This document shows positions 46,462 through 55,142 of a DNA stretch of 64,000 nucleotides, in pieces. The position numbers were made by a program, and so were the translations under genes. The DNA lies in NCBI RefSeq assembly GCF_007923445.1, contig NZ_VOJI01000002.1:287056-351055 (forward strand). The letters run 5' to 3'. The stretch comes from Puniceibacterium confluentis (GTDB lineage: Bacteria > Pseudomonadota > Alphaproteobacteria > Rhodobacterales > Rhodobacteraceae). The number at the start of each line of letters is the position of its first letter. The first letter of the stretch is position 1. The notes under the pieces were generated by a model, which did not search any database, had not been told where the DNA came from, and saw nothing but the letters and a program-made list of their open reading frames with translations.

Positions 46462-46593
46462 ACTTATTATTTATTGCTAAAATTCAACTACTTAATGAAT
46501 TTTTACCTACACAAGTTCACATTAATTGTGATAACTATACATAAACTGACGAGTCGGCGCCCCGAATCCGGCGCGAAAGAACAGGAGCCTCGC

Positions 46594-47532
46594 ATGGCCG
46601 GACATTCGATCGAACTCAACCAGCTGCGGTACTTTGTGGCGGTCGCGGAAGAATTGAATTTCCGCCGTGCGGCGCGGCGGCTCAACATGACGCAGCCGCC
46701 GCTGTCGCGCCACATCGCACTGCTCGAGCACACCGTCGGCACGCCGCTGTTCGATAGGACCAAGCGGTCCGTGCGGCTGACCCCTGCCGGCCGTCGCTTG
46801 CTGATCGACGCGAGCGATATCCTGACACGGACCGAAAGCGCGGTGCTGTCGGCGCGTGAGGCCGCAAAGGGGCGCGCCGGAATGATCCAGCTCGGCTTCA
46901 TCCCGTCGGCCTGCGTCGACATCATTCCGCGCATCGCCCGCCGTATCACCATGGAGATGCCCGAGGTCGACCTTCACCTGCGCGAAGTCATGACCTTCGA
47001 GGCCACGGAATCGCTGGGGGTCGGCTCGCTCGATCTGGGTATCATCCGGCTGCCGCGTTTCGGCTCCGGCCTGCCGATCGAAAAACTGTGCAGCGAACCC
47101 TTTGTGCTGATCGCGCCGCGCGGGCACCCCTTGCTGGCACTGCGCACCGTGGATATCACCGACCTCGATGGCGTTGATTTCATAGGCTACTCGACCGAAC
47201 GCGGCGGTTTCCTGTTCGACGTGGTGCAGGGTTTTCTCAGCGCGCACGGCGTGGCGCCTCGGATGATCTATCAGGTGGCGCAAAGCCACACGATCATCGC
47301 ACTGGTCAATTCGGGCTTCGGGGTTTCGATCGTGCCGCGCTCGAACGGTCTGACCGCCATGCCGAACACCATTGTGCGCGACATCGGCCTGCCTCCGGAC
47401 GAGCTGCACTCGGATTATTACCTCGCGCAACGCCCCAAGGAGCCGGAGCCGCTGCTGCGGGATGTGGTGGCACTGATCCGGAGCGAGCTGAACCCGGACA
47501 TTCTGCCCGCGCCAAAACCCGCCGGGGGCTGA
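46594..47532 (+). CDS. LysR-family transcriptional regulator
   Basis: Regulator of 312 residues, BenM/CatR-like in its N-terminus (ELNQLRYFVAVAEELNFRRA, RLNMTQPPLSRHIALLEHTV), then a ligand-binding domain (LGFIPSACVDIIPRIARR, FVLIAPRGHPLLAL). The start at 46594 is chosen over an open upstream extension because CAGGAG lies before it and the family begins here. Target genes are probably the divergent EamA transporter and possibly the acid-sugar operon beyond it. Confidence 0.88.
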   Translation: MAGHSIELNQLRYFVAVAEELNFRRAARRLNMTQPPLSRHIALLEHTVGTPLFDRTKRSVRLTPAGRRLLIDASDILTRTESAVLSAREAAKGRAGMIQLGFIPSACVDIIPRIARRITMEMPEVDLHLREVMTFEATESLGVGSLDLGIIRLPRFGSGLPIEKLCSEPFVLIAPRGHPLLALRTVDITDLDGVDFIGYSTERGGFLFDVVQGFLSAHGVAPRMIYQVAQSHTIIALVNSGFGVSIVPRSNGLTAMPNTIVRDIGLPPDELHSDYYLAQRPKEPEPLLRDVVALIRSELNPDILPAPKPAGG

Positions 47533-47576
47533 GGCGCGAGACACTGTGGCCGGGCGGCGGGCGCCCGGGCCGGTCT

Positions 47577-47596
47577 GACGGAGAGCATTCTCCGTC
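47577..47596. terminator. Bidirectional terminator hairpin
   Basis: GACGGAGA-GCAT-TCTCCGTC, a perfect 8-base stem with a tetraloop, between convergent LysR and aldehyde dehydrogenase genes. Confidence 0.65.
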
Positions 47597-47605
47597 CGCA
47601 TGGGG

Positions 47606-49132
47606 TCAGGCCAGATCGGCCGGCAGGACATCCGCCGGGATGTTCTGATAGCACACCGGGCGCAGGAAGCGGCGGATCGACAGCGTCCCCACGGACGTGG
47701 CACCAAAGTTGGTCGACGCCGGGTAAGGTCCGCCGTGCACCATGGTGTCCGACACCTCGACTCCGGTCGGGAAGCCATTGGCCAGAACCCGGCCCGCCTT
47801 GCGTTCGAGCACCGGCAACAGTTTGCGGGCGAGAGCGGCGTCAGCGGCGTCCAGTTGCAGCGTCGCGGTCAGCTGTCCTTCAAAGCCTTTGGCCAGCGGG
47901 ATCATGTCCTCGGCGCTGTCCACCCGGACCACCAGACCCAGCGGACCAAAGACTTCCTCGCCAAGCGCATGATCCTGAAGATAGTTGGCCGCGTCGGTTT
48001 CATACAGCGCCGGTTTGGCGGTCCGCCCTTCATTTTCGTTCACCAGCAGCGGTGCGACGGCATTGCGCCCGTCGAACCGCGCGGTGCCGTCCCGATAGGC
48101 CTGGGCGATACCGTCCGTCAGCATCACCTGCGGCCCGACCTGGGCCAGAGCAGCCTTGGCCGCCGCGACAAAGGCGTCCCCCGCGGCGCCCTTTTCGATG
48201 ACCGCGATCCCGGGATTGGTGCAGAACTGGCCCGCGCCCATGGTCAGCGATCCGGCCCAGCCGGTGCCGATCTCGGCGCCCCGCGCCGTCGCCGCCGCAG
48301 GCAGGACAAACATCGGGTTGACCGAGCCCAGCTCGCCGAAGAACGGGATCGGCTCGGGGCGCTGCGCGCACAGGTCGAACAGCGCGCGGCCCCCGCCCAG
48401 CGATCCGGTGAACCCGACCGCCTTGATCAGCGGGTGCTGCACCAGCGCCGTCCCCACGTCGCGGCGTCCGCCCTGGATCAGGCTGAACACGCCTTTGGGC
48501 ATCTTGCAGGACTCGATGGCGGCAAGGATCGCTTCGGCGATGATTTCACCGGTGCCGGGATGGGCCGAATGGCCTTTGACCACAACCGGGCATCCGGCGG
48601 CCAGCGCGGCGGCGGTGTCGCCGCCTGCGGTCGAGAACGCCAAAGGAAAATTCGAGGCGCCGAACACGGCGACCGGACCGATGGGGCGCTGCATCATGTA
48701 CATGTCCGGACGCGGCAGCGGCTTGCGCTCTGGCAGGGCCGCATCGTGGCGCACGTCCAGATAGGCACCGTCGCGGATGTGGGTCGCGAACAGGCGCAGC
48801 TGACCGGTGGTGCGTCCGCGTTCGCCCTGAAGCCGGGCCTCGGGCAGGCCCGTCTCCTGGGTGCCGATCTCGGTCACGGCATCGGCGCGGGCTTCGATTT
48901 CGTCGGCGATGGCATCCAGGAACGCGGCGCGTTCCTCGCGGCTGGTGTAGCCATAGGTCCAGAAGGCCTCTTCCGCGGCTTCGCAGGCGGCGTTGACCAG
49001 ATCGACGGTGCCGACGCTGAACTCATGGGCCGGGCCGTTTGCGGGTTCGGATGCAAAGGTCTGGCCCGAGGTGATCCACTCACCCGCGATCAGGTGGTTG
49101 CCGTGTGGTTTGAAGATTGCGTCGTCAGTCAT
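47606..49132 (-). CDS. 2,5-dioxopentanoate (alpha-ketoglutarate semialdehyde) dehydrogenase
   Basis: NAD(P)-dependent aldehyde dehydrogenase of 508 residues. Catalytic Cys304 (GAGQFCTNPG), Glu267 (FFGELGSVNP) and Asn161 (FGASNFPLAFS). The segments SNFPLAFSTAGGDTAAALA and VVVKGHSAHPGTGE are specific to the ketoglutarate semialdehyde dehydrogenase branch. It turns 2,5-dioxopentanoate into 2-oxoglutarate, the last step of the Weimberg and aldarate pathways. Last gene of the arabinonate-type operon, and the only visible enzyme to handle the KdgD product as well. Confidence 0.9.
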   Translation of the reverse strand: MTDDAIFKPHGNHLIAGEWITSGQTFASEPANGPAHEFSVGTVDLVNAACEAAEEAFWTYGYTSREERAAFLDAIADEIEARADAVTEIGTQETGLPEARLQGERGRTTGQLRLFATHIRDGAYLDVRHDAALPERKPLPRPDMYMMQRPIGPVAVFGASNFPLAFSTAGGDTAAALAAGCPVVVKGHSAHPGTGEIIAEAILAAIESCKMPKGVFSLIQGGRRDVGTALVQHPLIKAVGFTGSLGGGRALFDLCAQRPEPIPFFGELGSVNPMFVLPAAATARGAEIGTGWAGSLTMGAGQFCTNPGIAVIEKGAAGDAFVAAAKAALAQVGPQVMLTDGIAQAYRDGTARFDGRNAVAPLLVNENEGRTAKPALYETDAANYLQDHALGEEVFGPLGLVVRVDSAEDMIPLAKGFEGQLTATLQLDAADAALARKLLPVLERKAGRVLANGFPTGVEVSDTMVHGGPYPASTNFGATSVGTLSIRRFLRPVCYQNIPADVLPADLA

Positions 49133-49156
49133 AAAATTCTCTCTTTCCTTGGCGCG

Positions 49157-49897
49157 TCATCCGCGCCCGATAAAAGGCATGGCCGAAGCCATGACCGTCA
49201 TGAATTGTACGTTCGCCTCTGGCGGCAGGCCGGCCATGTGCAACACCGAAGCAGCCACATGTCCAGCGTCCATCATCGGCTCGACCGCGATCGAACCATC
49301 GGCTTGCGGCACGCCTTTGGCCTGCGAAGCAGCCATATCGGTCATTGCGTTGCCGATGTCGATCTGACCGCAATAGATTCCGAAGGCGCGGCCATCAAGA
49401 GACAGGCTGCGCGTCATGCCGGTAACCGCATGTTTCGAAGCGGTATAAGCGATGGACCCCGGTCGCGGCACCTGCGCCGAGATCGAGCCGTTGTTGATGA
49501 TCCGGCCGCCCTGGGGCGTCTGTCGGCGCATCCGCGCAAAGGCCGCGCGGGCACACAGGAACATGCCGGTGATGTTGGTGTCGATCACCCGCCGCCACTG
49601 TTCGATGCTTATTTCATCAATCAGCACAGATTTCAGGCCGACTCCGGCGTTGTTGAACAGCGCATCAATCCGGCCCCAGTGCGCACAGGCGGCATCAAAG
49701 GCCGCGTCGACCTGATCCGGATCCGTCACGTCGCAGGGCAGCGCCAGCGCCTGGGCCCGGTCCCCGCACACCGCGTCCAGCGCCTCGGCGCGCCGCCCGA
49801 TCAGCCCGACGCGCCATCCGGCGTCCAGAAACGCCAGCGCCGTTTCCCGGCCAATCCCGGACGAGGCCCCTGTGATGATGATGGTTCTGCCGGTCAT
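49157..49897 (-). CDS. Short-chain dehydrogenase/reductase
   Basis: Classical SDR of 246 residues: TGASSGIGRET near the N-terminus, FNNAGVGLKS, NNGSISAQVPRPGS and the catalytic YTASK. In an operon with an arabinonate-type dehydratase and a semialdehyde dehydrogenase it may oxidise the sugar to the lactone, or another hydroxy group of the acid. It is not close to the L-arabinose dehydrogenase of the Gfo/Idh type. No lactonase gene is visible. Confidence 0.83.
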   Translation of the reverse strand: MTGRTIIITGASSGIGRETALAFLDAGWRVGLIGRRAEALDAVCGDRAQALALPCDVTDPDQVDAAFDAACAHWGRIDALFNNAGVGLKSVLIDEISIEQWRRVIDTNITGMFLCARAAFARMRRQTPQGGRIINNGSISAQVPRPGSIAYTASKHAVTGMTRSLSLDGRAFGIYCGQIDIGNAMTDMAASQAKGVPQADGSIAVEPMMDAGHVAASVLHMAGLPPEANVQFMTVMASAMPFIGRG

Positions 49898-49945
49898 TCC
49901 TGCCCCCTTGTCATTGCGGTCGCACGGCGGGTGGTAGAGACGTCG

Positions 49946-50656
49946 TCAGCGGTTCTGCTGCGCGCGCCAGTGCCTGAAGTCTTCGAGCGTCTGTTCCTTT
50001 GTCGGGGGGTACAAACCGATGATCGGTACGCCTGCCCGCACCTGGGCAATCACAAAGTCCTCGAAAACTGTCATTTCGGTGGCCTCGGTGGCGACTTCGT
50101 CGGCAATGCCCGCCGGGATCACGATGACGCTGTCATCGTCACCGACGACAATATCGCCGGGCCACACCGCCACATCACCGCAGCCGATCGGCACATTCAG
50201 GTCCAGCGCCTGATGCAGTGTCAGATTTGTCGGAGACGACGGGCGGGCGTGGTAGGCCGGCATGTCGAGTTCACCAATCGCCATCGAATCGCGAAAGCCG
50301 CCATCGGTCACCACACCTTCGACACCGCGCACCTGCAACCGGGTGATCAGAATATCCCCGGCACTGGCGGCGCGGGCGTCCTTGCGGCTGTCCATGACAA
50401 AGACATGGCCTTCGGGACAGGCTTCCACACCCTTGCGCTGGGGGTGTTCGGGATTGCGGAACTCGGCCAGGGTATTCAGATCCTCGCGCGCCGGGATATA
50501 GCGCAGGGTATAGGCCGGGCCGACCATGTTGCGCCCCTTGCGGGCCACCGGGCGGACATCCTGAATGGTCTGGTTGCGCAGGCCACGTTTGTACAGCGCC
50601 GTTGCAAGCGTGGCGACAGACACGTTGCGCAGCTTTTCGCGGGTTTCGGGGTTCAT
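49946..50656 (-). CDS. RraA-like family protein
   Basis: A 236-residue protein of the RraA/menG-like fold. The metal/substrate loop is TDGGFRDSMAI, and VVGDDDSVIVIPAGIADEV is the family's second landmark. Annotated members are called RNase E regulators, but many act as class II 4-hydroxy-4-methyl-2-oxoglutarate-type aldolases or oxaloacetate decarboxylases. Here, 12 bases after the DapA-family gene in a sugar-acid operon, an aldolase or decarboxylase role is likelier. Confidence 0.82.
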   Translation of the reverse strand: MNPETREKLRNVSVATLATALYKRGLRNQTIQDVRPVARKGRNMVGPAYTLRYIPAREDLNTLAEFRNPEHPQRKGVEACPEGHVFVMDSRKDARAASAGDILITRLQVRGVEGVVTDGGFRDSMAIGELDMPAYHARPSSPTNLTLHQALDLNVPIGCGDVAVWPGDIVVGDDDSVIVIPAGIADEVATEATEMTVFEDFVIAQVRAGVPIIGLYPPTKEQTLEDFRHWRAQQNR

Positions 50657-50667
50657 GGAATCGCCTC

Positions 50668-51567
50668 TCAGATCAGCTTGTTGTCGGTCAGGAAAGCCTG
50701 CATCAACGCCTGCTGTTCCCCGGTCAGCGGCCAGGCCGAGGGCGCACGGGTCGGACCGCAGTCCATGCCCAACGTCTGCAGCGCCGCTTTGACGCCGGTG
50801 ACATTGGTTCCGTTCAGCTCCTGGGCGCGGACGTCCTCGAACACCTTCATATCGGCGATCAATTGGTTGGCCAATCCATAGTCCCCGGCCTCGAGCGCCG
50901 CGTGGATCGCCATCGACCGCTCGGGCCAGATATTGATCAGACCAGAGGTGAACCCGCGCGCGCCCACGGCATAAAAGGCCGGTGCCCAGACCTCGGCCAG
51001 ACCGTCGACCCAGACGATGGCCGGATCACAGACAGCCTTTGCCTCGGCCAGTTTCAGCGGGTTCGGCGTGGCCCATTTCACCCCTTTCACACCCGGCACT
51101 TCGCACAGCGCCCGGATGCCCGACACACCGATCGCGTCGTTGCGCAGATACAGCATGATCGGAAGACCGCCCGACGCATCCGCGACCGCCCGGACATAGT
51201 CGACGGTGCCGCGCGGACTGACAAAGGGGTCGGGCGGCTGGTGGATCATCAGCGCCGCGGCACCGGCATCAGCCGAGGCCCTGGCCAGACGGCAGGCATC
51301 GCGGATGCCACGCCCGACCCCGGCCAGCAGCGGCGTGCGCCCGTCGATCATCCGCGCCACTTCGGCCACCATGGTGCAGGCTTCGTCGGTGGTCAGCGCG
51401 TAGAATTCGCCGGTATTGCCATTGACGACCGGCAGATGAATCCCCGCCGAAACCGCCCGGTCGATGATCGGGGCCAGCCGCGCGGGGGCAATATCGCCGG
51501 TTTCGTCGTAAGGGGTGACAAGAATGCCGGAAATTCCGGTCAGGGCAGTGTCGAGATCAAGCGCCAT
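50668..51567 (-). CDS. DapA-family 2-keto-3-deoxy-pentonate dehydratase or aldolase
   Basis: Enzyme of 299 residues in the DapA superfamily. Tyr140 (IMLYLRND) and the Schiff-base lysine, most likely Lys164 in VKGVKWATPN. The substrate loop reads NGNTGEFYAL. It follows the arabinonate-type dehydratase by 12 bases, so its substrate should be the 2-keto-3-deoxy acid formed there. With a ketoglutarate semialdehyde dehydrogenase in the same operon, the dehydratase reaction (Weimberg type) is favoured over aldol cleavage, but the residues do not decide. Confidence 0.82.
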   Translation of the reverse strand: MALDLDTALTGISGILVTPYDETGDIAPARLAPIIDRAVSAGIHLPVVNGNTGEFYALTTDEACTMVAEVARMIDGRTPLLAGVGRGIRDACRLARASADAGAAALMIHQPPDPFVSPRGTVDYVRAVADASGGLPIMLYLRNDAIGVSGIRALCEVPGVKGVKWATPNPLKLAEAKAVCDPAIVWVDGLAEVWAPAFYAVGARGFTSGLINIWPERSMAIHAALEAGDYGLANQLIADMKVFEDVRAQELNGTNVTGVKAALQTLGMDCGPTRAPSAWPLTGEQQALMQAFLTDNKLI

Positions 51568-51579
51568 CGGTCGGTCCTT

Positions 51580-53319
51580 TTAGAAAATGTCGGGTTCACC
51601 CGCCGCAGGGCCAAAACCCGCTTCGAGATAATCAAAATCGGCGCCCTTGTCCGCCTGGGTCACGTGGCGCGAGAACATCCAGCCCCAGCCACGGGCAAAC
51701 CGGGCGTCCGGCGCGACCCACGCAGCACGGCGGGCCTCGAGTTCGGCCTCATCCACCAGCATGTCCAGTGTGCGATTGGCCAGATCCAGCTTGACGATGT
51801 CGCCGGTCTTCAGCAGCGCCAGCGGCCCGCCGACAAAGGATTCCGGTGCCACATGCAGCACGCAGGCTCCGTAAGATGTCCCCGACATCCGCGCATCCGA
51901 AATCCGCAGCATGTCGCGATGACCCTGATTGATCAGCGCCTTGGGGATCGGCAGCATGCCCCATTCCGGCATGCCCGGCCCGCCCTTGGGTCCGGCATTG
52001 CGCAGCACCAGAACGGTATCGGGCGTGACCGCAAGGTCTTCGTCGTCGATGGCAGCTTTCATTTCGGGGTAGCTGTCGAAAACCAGCGCCGGCCCCTGAT
52101 GATTGTAATATTTCGGATCACAGGCGGCGGGTTTGATCACCGCACCGTCGGGGCACAGGTTGCCGCGCAGCACGGCGAGCGAGCCTTCCTTGTAGACCGG
52201 ATTCGACAATGGACGGATCACGTCGTCGTTGTAGACCTTTGCGCCCTCGAGCGTCTGGCCCAGAGTCTTGCCGGACACCGTCATGGCCGTCAGATCCAGT
52301 TTGTCGCCCAACTGCACCATCAGTGCCCGCAGACCGCCGGCGTAAAAGAAATCCTCCATCAGATAGTCCTTGCCCGACGGGCGGACGTTGGCGATCAGCG
52401 GAGTCGTGCGGCCCAGCGCATCCAGATCGTCAAGGTTCAGCGCCACCCCTGCCCGGCCGGCCATCGCCATCAGGTGCACAACGGCGTTGGTCGAGCAGCC
52501 CGTCGCCATCGCGACCACGGCGGCGTTGCGCATGGAGGCCTCGGTGACAACCTTTTCGGGGGTCAGATCCTCCCACACCATTTCGACGATACGGCGCCCG
52601 CAATCGGCAGACATGCGGATATGCCCGGCATCTGCAGCAGGGATCGAAGACGCCCCCGGCAGGGTCAGCCCCATCGCATCGGCGATCGAGGTCATGGTGC
52701 TGGCGGTGCCCATGGTCATGCAGGTGCCGTAGGACCGCGCGATGCCGCCCTCGATTCCCAACCACTCCTCGTCGGTGATGTTTCCCGCGCGACGTTCGTC
52801 CCAGTATTTCCAGGCATCCGAACCGGACCCCAGGATCTTGCCCGCGTAGTTGCCGCGCAGCATCGGCCCGGCCGGCAGATAGATCATCGGCACCCCGGCG
52901 CTGAGCGCGCCCATCACCAGCGCCGGCGTGGACTTGTCGCAGCCGCCCATCAGCACGACACCATCCAGCGGGTGCGAGCGGATGTTCTCTTCGGTCTCCA
53001 TCGCCAGCATGTTGCGGTAGAGCATCGAGGTCGGCTTGGTAAAGCTTTCGTCCACCGCCAGCGCCGGCAGTTCGACCGGGAAGCCGCCAGCCTGGCTCAC
53101 GCCCCGCTTGACGTCCTCGACCCGCGTCTTGAAATGCGAATGGCAGGGGCTGAGATCCGACCAGGTGTTCAGGATGCCGATCAGCGGCTTGCCGATGTAG
53201 TCGTCGGGTGAATAGCCCATCTGCATCATCCGCGACCTGTGGCCAAAGCTGCGCAGATCATCCGGCGCAAACCACCGTGCGCTGCGCAGATCGACTGCCG
53301 CCTTCTTACCGTTTGTCAT
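51580..53319 (-). CDS. IlvD/EDD-family sugar-acid dehydratase, L-arabinonate type
   Basis: Iron-sulfur dehydratase of 579 residues. Cluster cysteines are Cys59 (DLSPCHSHF), Cys127 (MGGCDKSTP) and Cys200 (SYGTCMTMG), with Lys129 next to the second and a catalytic-type Ser479 in DARMSGTSYG. Their spacing and the length agree with the [2Fe-2S] L-arabinonate dehydratase group and not with IlvD itself. It removes water from an aldonate to give a 2-keto-3-deoxy acid. First gene of a five-gene leftward operon divergent from the TctCBA importer; an operator-like palindrome lies 60 bases upstream. Confidence 0.88.
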   Translation of the reverse strand: MTNGKKAAVDLRSARWFAPDDLRSFGHRSRMMQMGYSPDDYIGKPLIGILNTWSDLSPCHSHFKTRVEDVKRGVSQAGGFPVELPALAVDESFTKPTSMLYRNMLAMETEENIRSHPLDGVVLMGGCDKSTPALVMGALSAGVPMIYLPAGPMLRGNYAGKILGSGSDAWKYWDERRAGNITDEEWLGIEGGIARSYGTCMTMGTASTMTSIADAMGLTLPGASSIPAADAGHIRMSADCGRRIVEMVWEDLTPEKVVTEASMRNAAVVAMATGCSTNAVVHLMAMAGRAGVALNLDDLDALGRTTPLIANVRPSGKDYLMEDFFYAGGLRALMVQLGDKLDLTAMTVSGKTLGQTLEGAKVYNDDVIRPLSNPVYKEGSLAVLRGNLCPDGAVIKPAACDPKYYNHQGPALVFDSYPEMKAAIDDEDLAVTPDTVLVLRNAGPKGGPGMPEWGMLPIPKALINQGHRDMLRISDARMSGTSYGACVLHVAPESFVGGPLALLKTGDIVKLDLANRTLDMLVDEAELEARRAAWVAPDARFARGWGWMFSRHVTQADKGADFDYLEAGFGPAAGEPDIF

Positions 53320-53378
53320 GGTTCCTCCGGAATATTCCCTGGGGCGATTCGTCGTCGCGCCCGCATTTGTGCTGATTT

Positions 53379-53394
53379 ATGTATACGCATTCAT
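53379..53394. promoter_or_regulatory. LacI-type operator candidate 1
   Basis: ATGTAT-ACGC-ATTCAT, one mismatch from the perfect arms of the second copy, 60 bases upstream of the dehydratase start. The 6-4-6 layout is that of gluconate-type LacI regulators (Escherichia coli GntR: ATGTTA-N4-TAACAT). The LacI protein at 56739-57773 is the likely binder. Confidence 0.65.
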
Positions 53395-53513
53395 TTCAGA
53401 GGGTCAATCCCGAACAATCGCCCGCAACAAGCGGTTTCCAACAAATATACGGCCATATTTCTCAGCGGTGATCGCGAATCTTGACAGACCAACCGCGCCT
53501 GTGCCATTTGGGA

Positions 53514-53529
53514 ATGTATACGCATACAT
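53514..53529. promoter_or_regulatory. LacI-type operator candidate 2
   Basis: ATGTAT-ACGC-ATACAT, perfect 6-base arms, 52 bases before tctC and 27 bases past a TTGACA (53481-53486), so it would overlap the -10/+1 region of the tct promoter. Together with copy 1, 135 bases away, it could form a repression loop over the divergent promoters. Confidence 0.7.
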
Positions 53530-53581
53530 AAATGCGTTGCGATGCCTGACGTCAGGCGTCATCCACCCGAGGAGGACAAAG

Positions 53582-54628
53582 ATGACCAACTACATTTCCA
53601 CCGCAATCGCCGGGCTCAGCCTTGCCATCGGCGTCGCGGCGGCGCTGCCGGCGGCAGCACAGGACCTGCCATCCAACCTGCGCATCGTGATCGGCTCGAC
53701 CTCGACCGGCGGCGACACCTATCAGAATTCGTCGATCATCGCCGACGCCCTGGCCGCCGAACTGGGCATCAACATCAAGGTTGACGCCGTCGGCCCCGCC
53801 GAAGGTTTCAAGGCCCTGGGCCGCGACTCCAGCGGATCGACGATGATGATCTTCCACGACCACGCCTATCTGGGCGAACTTTACGGCGTGCGCGGCTTTG
53901 ACAACATCTTCGAGGATTACAGGGTCGGGCCGACCGTCTCGATCAATCCCGGCAACGCCTATGCCGTGCCCAAGAACTCGCCCTACCAGAGCATGGACGA
54001 CATCTTCCAGGCCGCGGCCGATGGCACCCGCGTGCGGGTTGCAATCCAGCCCGGCGGCGTGTCCGAGATCGGCTTTTCCGCGATGAAGAACGCCGCCAGC
54101 GTGTTGAACCCCGGCTCCGAGGCGAACATCGTGGCGATGAACACCGGCAGCCAGTCCGACAAGGACCAGCTGCTGTTCGACGGTCAGGCCGATGTCATCA
54201 ATGCCTCGATCCAGTCAAACGAGCAGTACACCCAGCTGCCCGCCGACGACCAGAAGGCGATGCGCTTTGTCTGGCTGACCGCCCGCGAGGCGACCATCCA
54301 GGGCGCGAACCCCGAAGGCATGGGCGCGATGACCCGCGACGACATGCTGAAATACGTCTCGCCTACAACCTCGGTGACGCTGGACGGCAGTGAAGATTTC
54401 ACCTTCGACAAGGAATTCTTCTTTATCTACAACAAGGACATGGATCCGGCACTGGTCGAGGCGATCGACACGGGCCTGGCGGCAGTGTTCGACAAGGGAG
54501 ACGTGCAGAACACGCTGAAAGCGTCGTTCTTCATCCCCAACTTCCTGCCGTCTGCCGAAGCACAGGCGCATCTGTCCGAAAAGCGTGCGACCTATGAAAA
54601 GGTCATCAGCGCCATCGGCTCTGAATAA
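53582..54628 (+). CDS. tctC: TctC-type periplasmic binding protein
   Basis: Binding protein of 348 residues for a tripartite tricarboxylate transporter (TTT). Signal peptide MTNYISTAIAGLSLAIGVAA with cleavage after AAAQ region; then RIVIGSTSTGGDTYQNSSII, the TctC nucleating loop, and HDHAYLGELYGVRGFD. GAGGAGGAC precedes the start. TTT proteins carry citrate, other carboxylates and some aromatic acids. Its placement opposite the arabinonate-type operon with a shared operator pair suggests an aldonate or related sugar acid (inference). Confidence 0.88.
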   Translation: MTNYISTAIAGLSLAIGVAAALPAAAQDLPSNLRIVIGSTSTGGDTYQNSSIIADALAAELGINIKVDAVGPAEGFKALGRDSSGSTMMIFHDHAYLGELYGVRGFDNIFEDYRVGPTVSINPGNAYAVPKNSPYQSMDDIFQAAADGTRVRVAIQPGGVSEIGFSAMKNAASVLNPGSEANIVAMNTGSQSDKDQLLFDGQADVINASIQSNEQYTQLPADDQKAMRFVWLTAREATIQGANPEGMGAMTRDDMLKYVSPTTSVTLDGSEDFTFDKEFFFIYNKDMDPALVEAIDTGLAAVFDKGDVQNTLKASFFIPNFLPSAEAQAHLSEKRATYEKVISAIGSE

Positions 54629-54634
54629 TACACC

Positions 54635-54662
54635 CGGGCGGCGCCGGATCCGGCGCCGCCCG
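54635..54662. terminator. 28-base perfect palindrome between tctC and tctB
   Basis: Arms CGGGCGGCGCCGGA and TCCGGCGCCGCCCG are directly abutted at 54648/54649. In RNA it gives a very stable hairpin right after the tctC stop, probably protecting tctC mRNA or limiting read-through. Confidence 0.65.
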
Positions 54663-54699
54663 AACCCATTCGCCCCCCGAACCCTGCGGAAGGCTCGCC

Positions 54700-55119
54700 A
54701 TGTTGTCGTTTTTTGACGTGACGGTCGATTTCGACCGGTCGCACCTTATCTTTCCGATCCTCGTTTCTGCGGTGCTGGCCGTTCTGGGAGCGGTGATCCT
54801 TGCCACCCGCCGCGCCGAGATCGGCGCCGCCCTCGCCGCCACGCCGCGCTGGCCTGCGGGCACCGACCGGATGCGTCTGTTCGGCACGGTCGTGCTGGTG
54901 ATCATCTACTTTCTCGCGATGGAGCGCATCGGCCGCGCCATTCCCAATCGCGGCTTTGGCTTCCTGTTTGCCTCGGCGCCCTTCGTGCTGGCAATCTCGT
55001 TGCTCTACATGCACGGCCTTTCCCGCCGCCGCGTTATCATCGCCGTCCTGAACGCAGTGATCGCGCCTCTGGTTGTCTGGTTCATCCTGTCCAGCCTCTT
55101 CAACATCTCGCTTCCCTGA
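54700..55119 (+). CDS. tctB: TctB-type small membrane subunit
   Basis: A 139-residue membrane protein with four hydrophobic segments (LIFPILVSAVLAVLGAVILA, LFGTVVLVIIYFLAME, FLFASAPFVLAISLLYMHGL, VIAPLVVWFILSSLFNISLP). Size and pattern match TctB. It starts 71 bases after tctC and 23 before tctA. Confidence 0.88.
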   Translation: MLSFFDVTVDFDRSHLIFPILVSAVLAVLGAVILATRRAEIGAALAATPRWPAGTDRMRLFGTVVLVIIYFLAMERIGRAIPNRGFGFLFASAPFVLAISLLYMHGLSRRRVIIAVLNAVIAPLVVWFILSSLFNISLP

Positions 55120-55142
55120 AGCCAACCTGCGGGACCTGCCTT

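Noticed and set aside
47600-50881. Open frame of 1093 residues on the plus strand
   Set aside because: It is antisense to the semialdehyde dehydrogenase, SDR and RraA genes, which have clear family motifs. Long antisense frames are normal in GC-rich DNA; the translation is rich in Arg, Gln, His and Gly and has no recognisable domain.
50602-53211. Open frame of 869 residues on the plus strand
   Set aside because: Antisense to the DapA-family and dehydratase genes, both well supported by catalytic residues.
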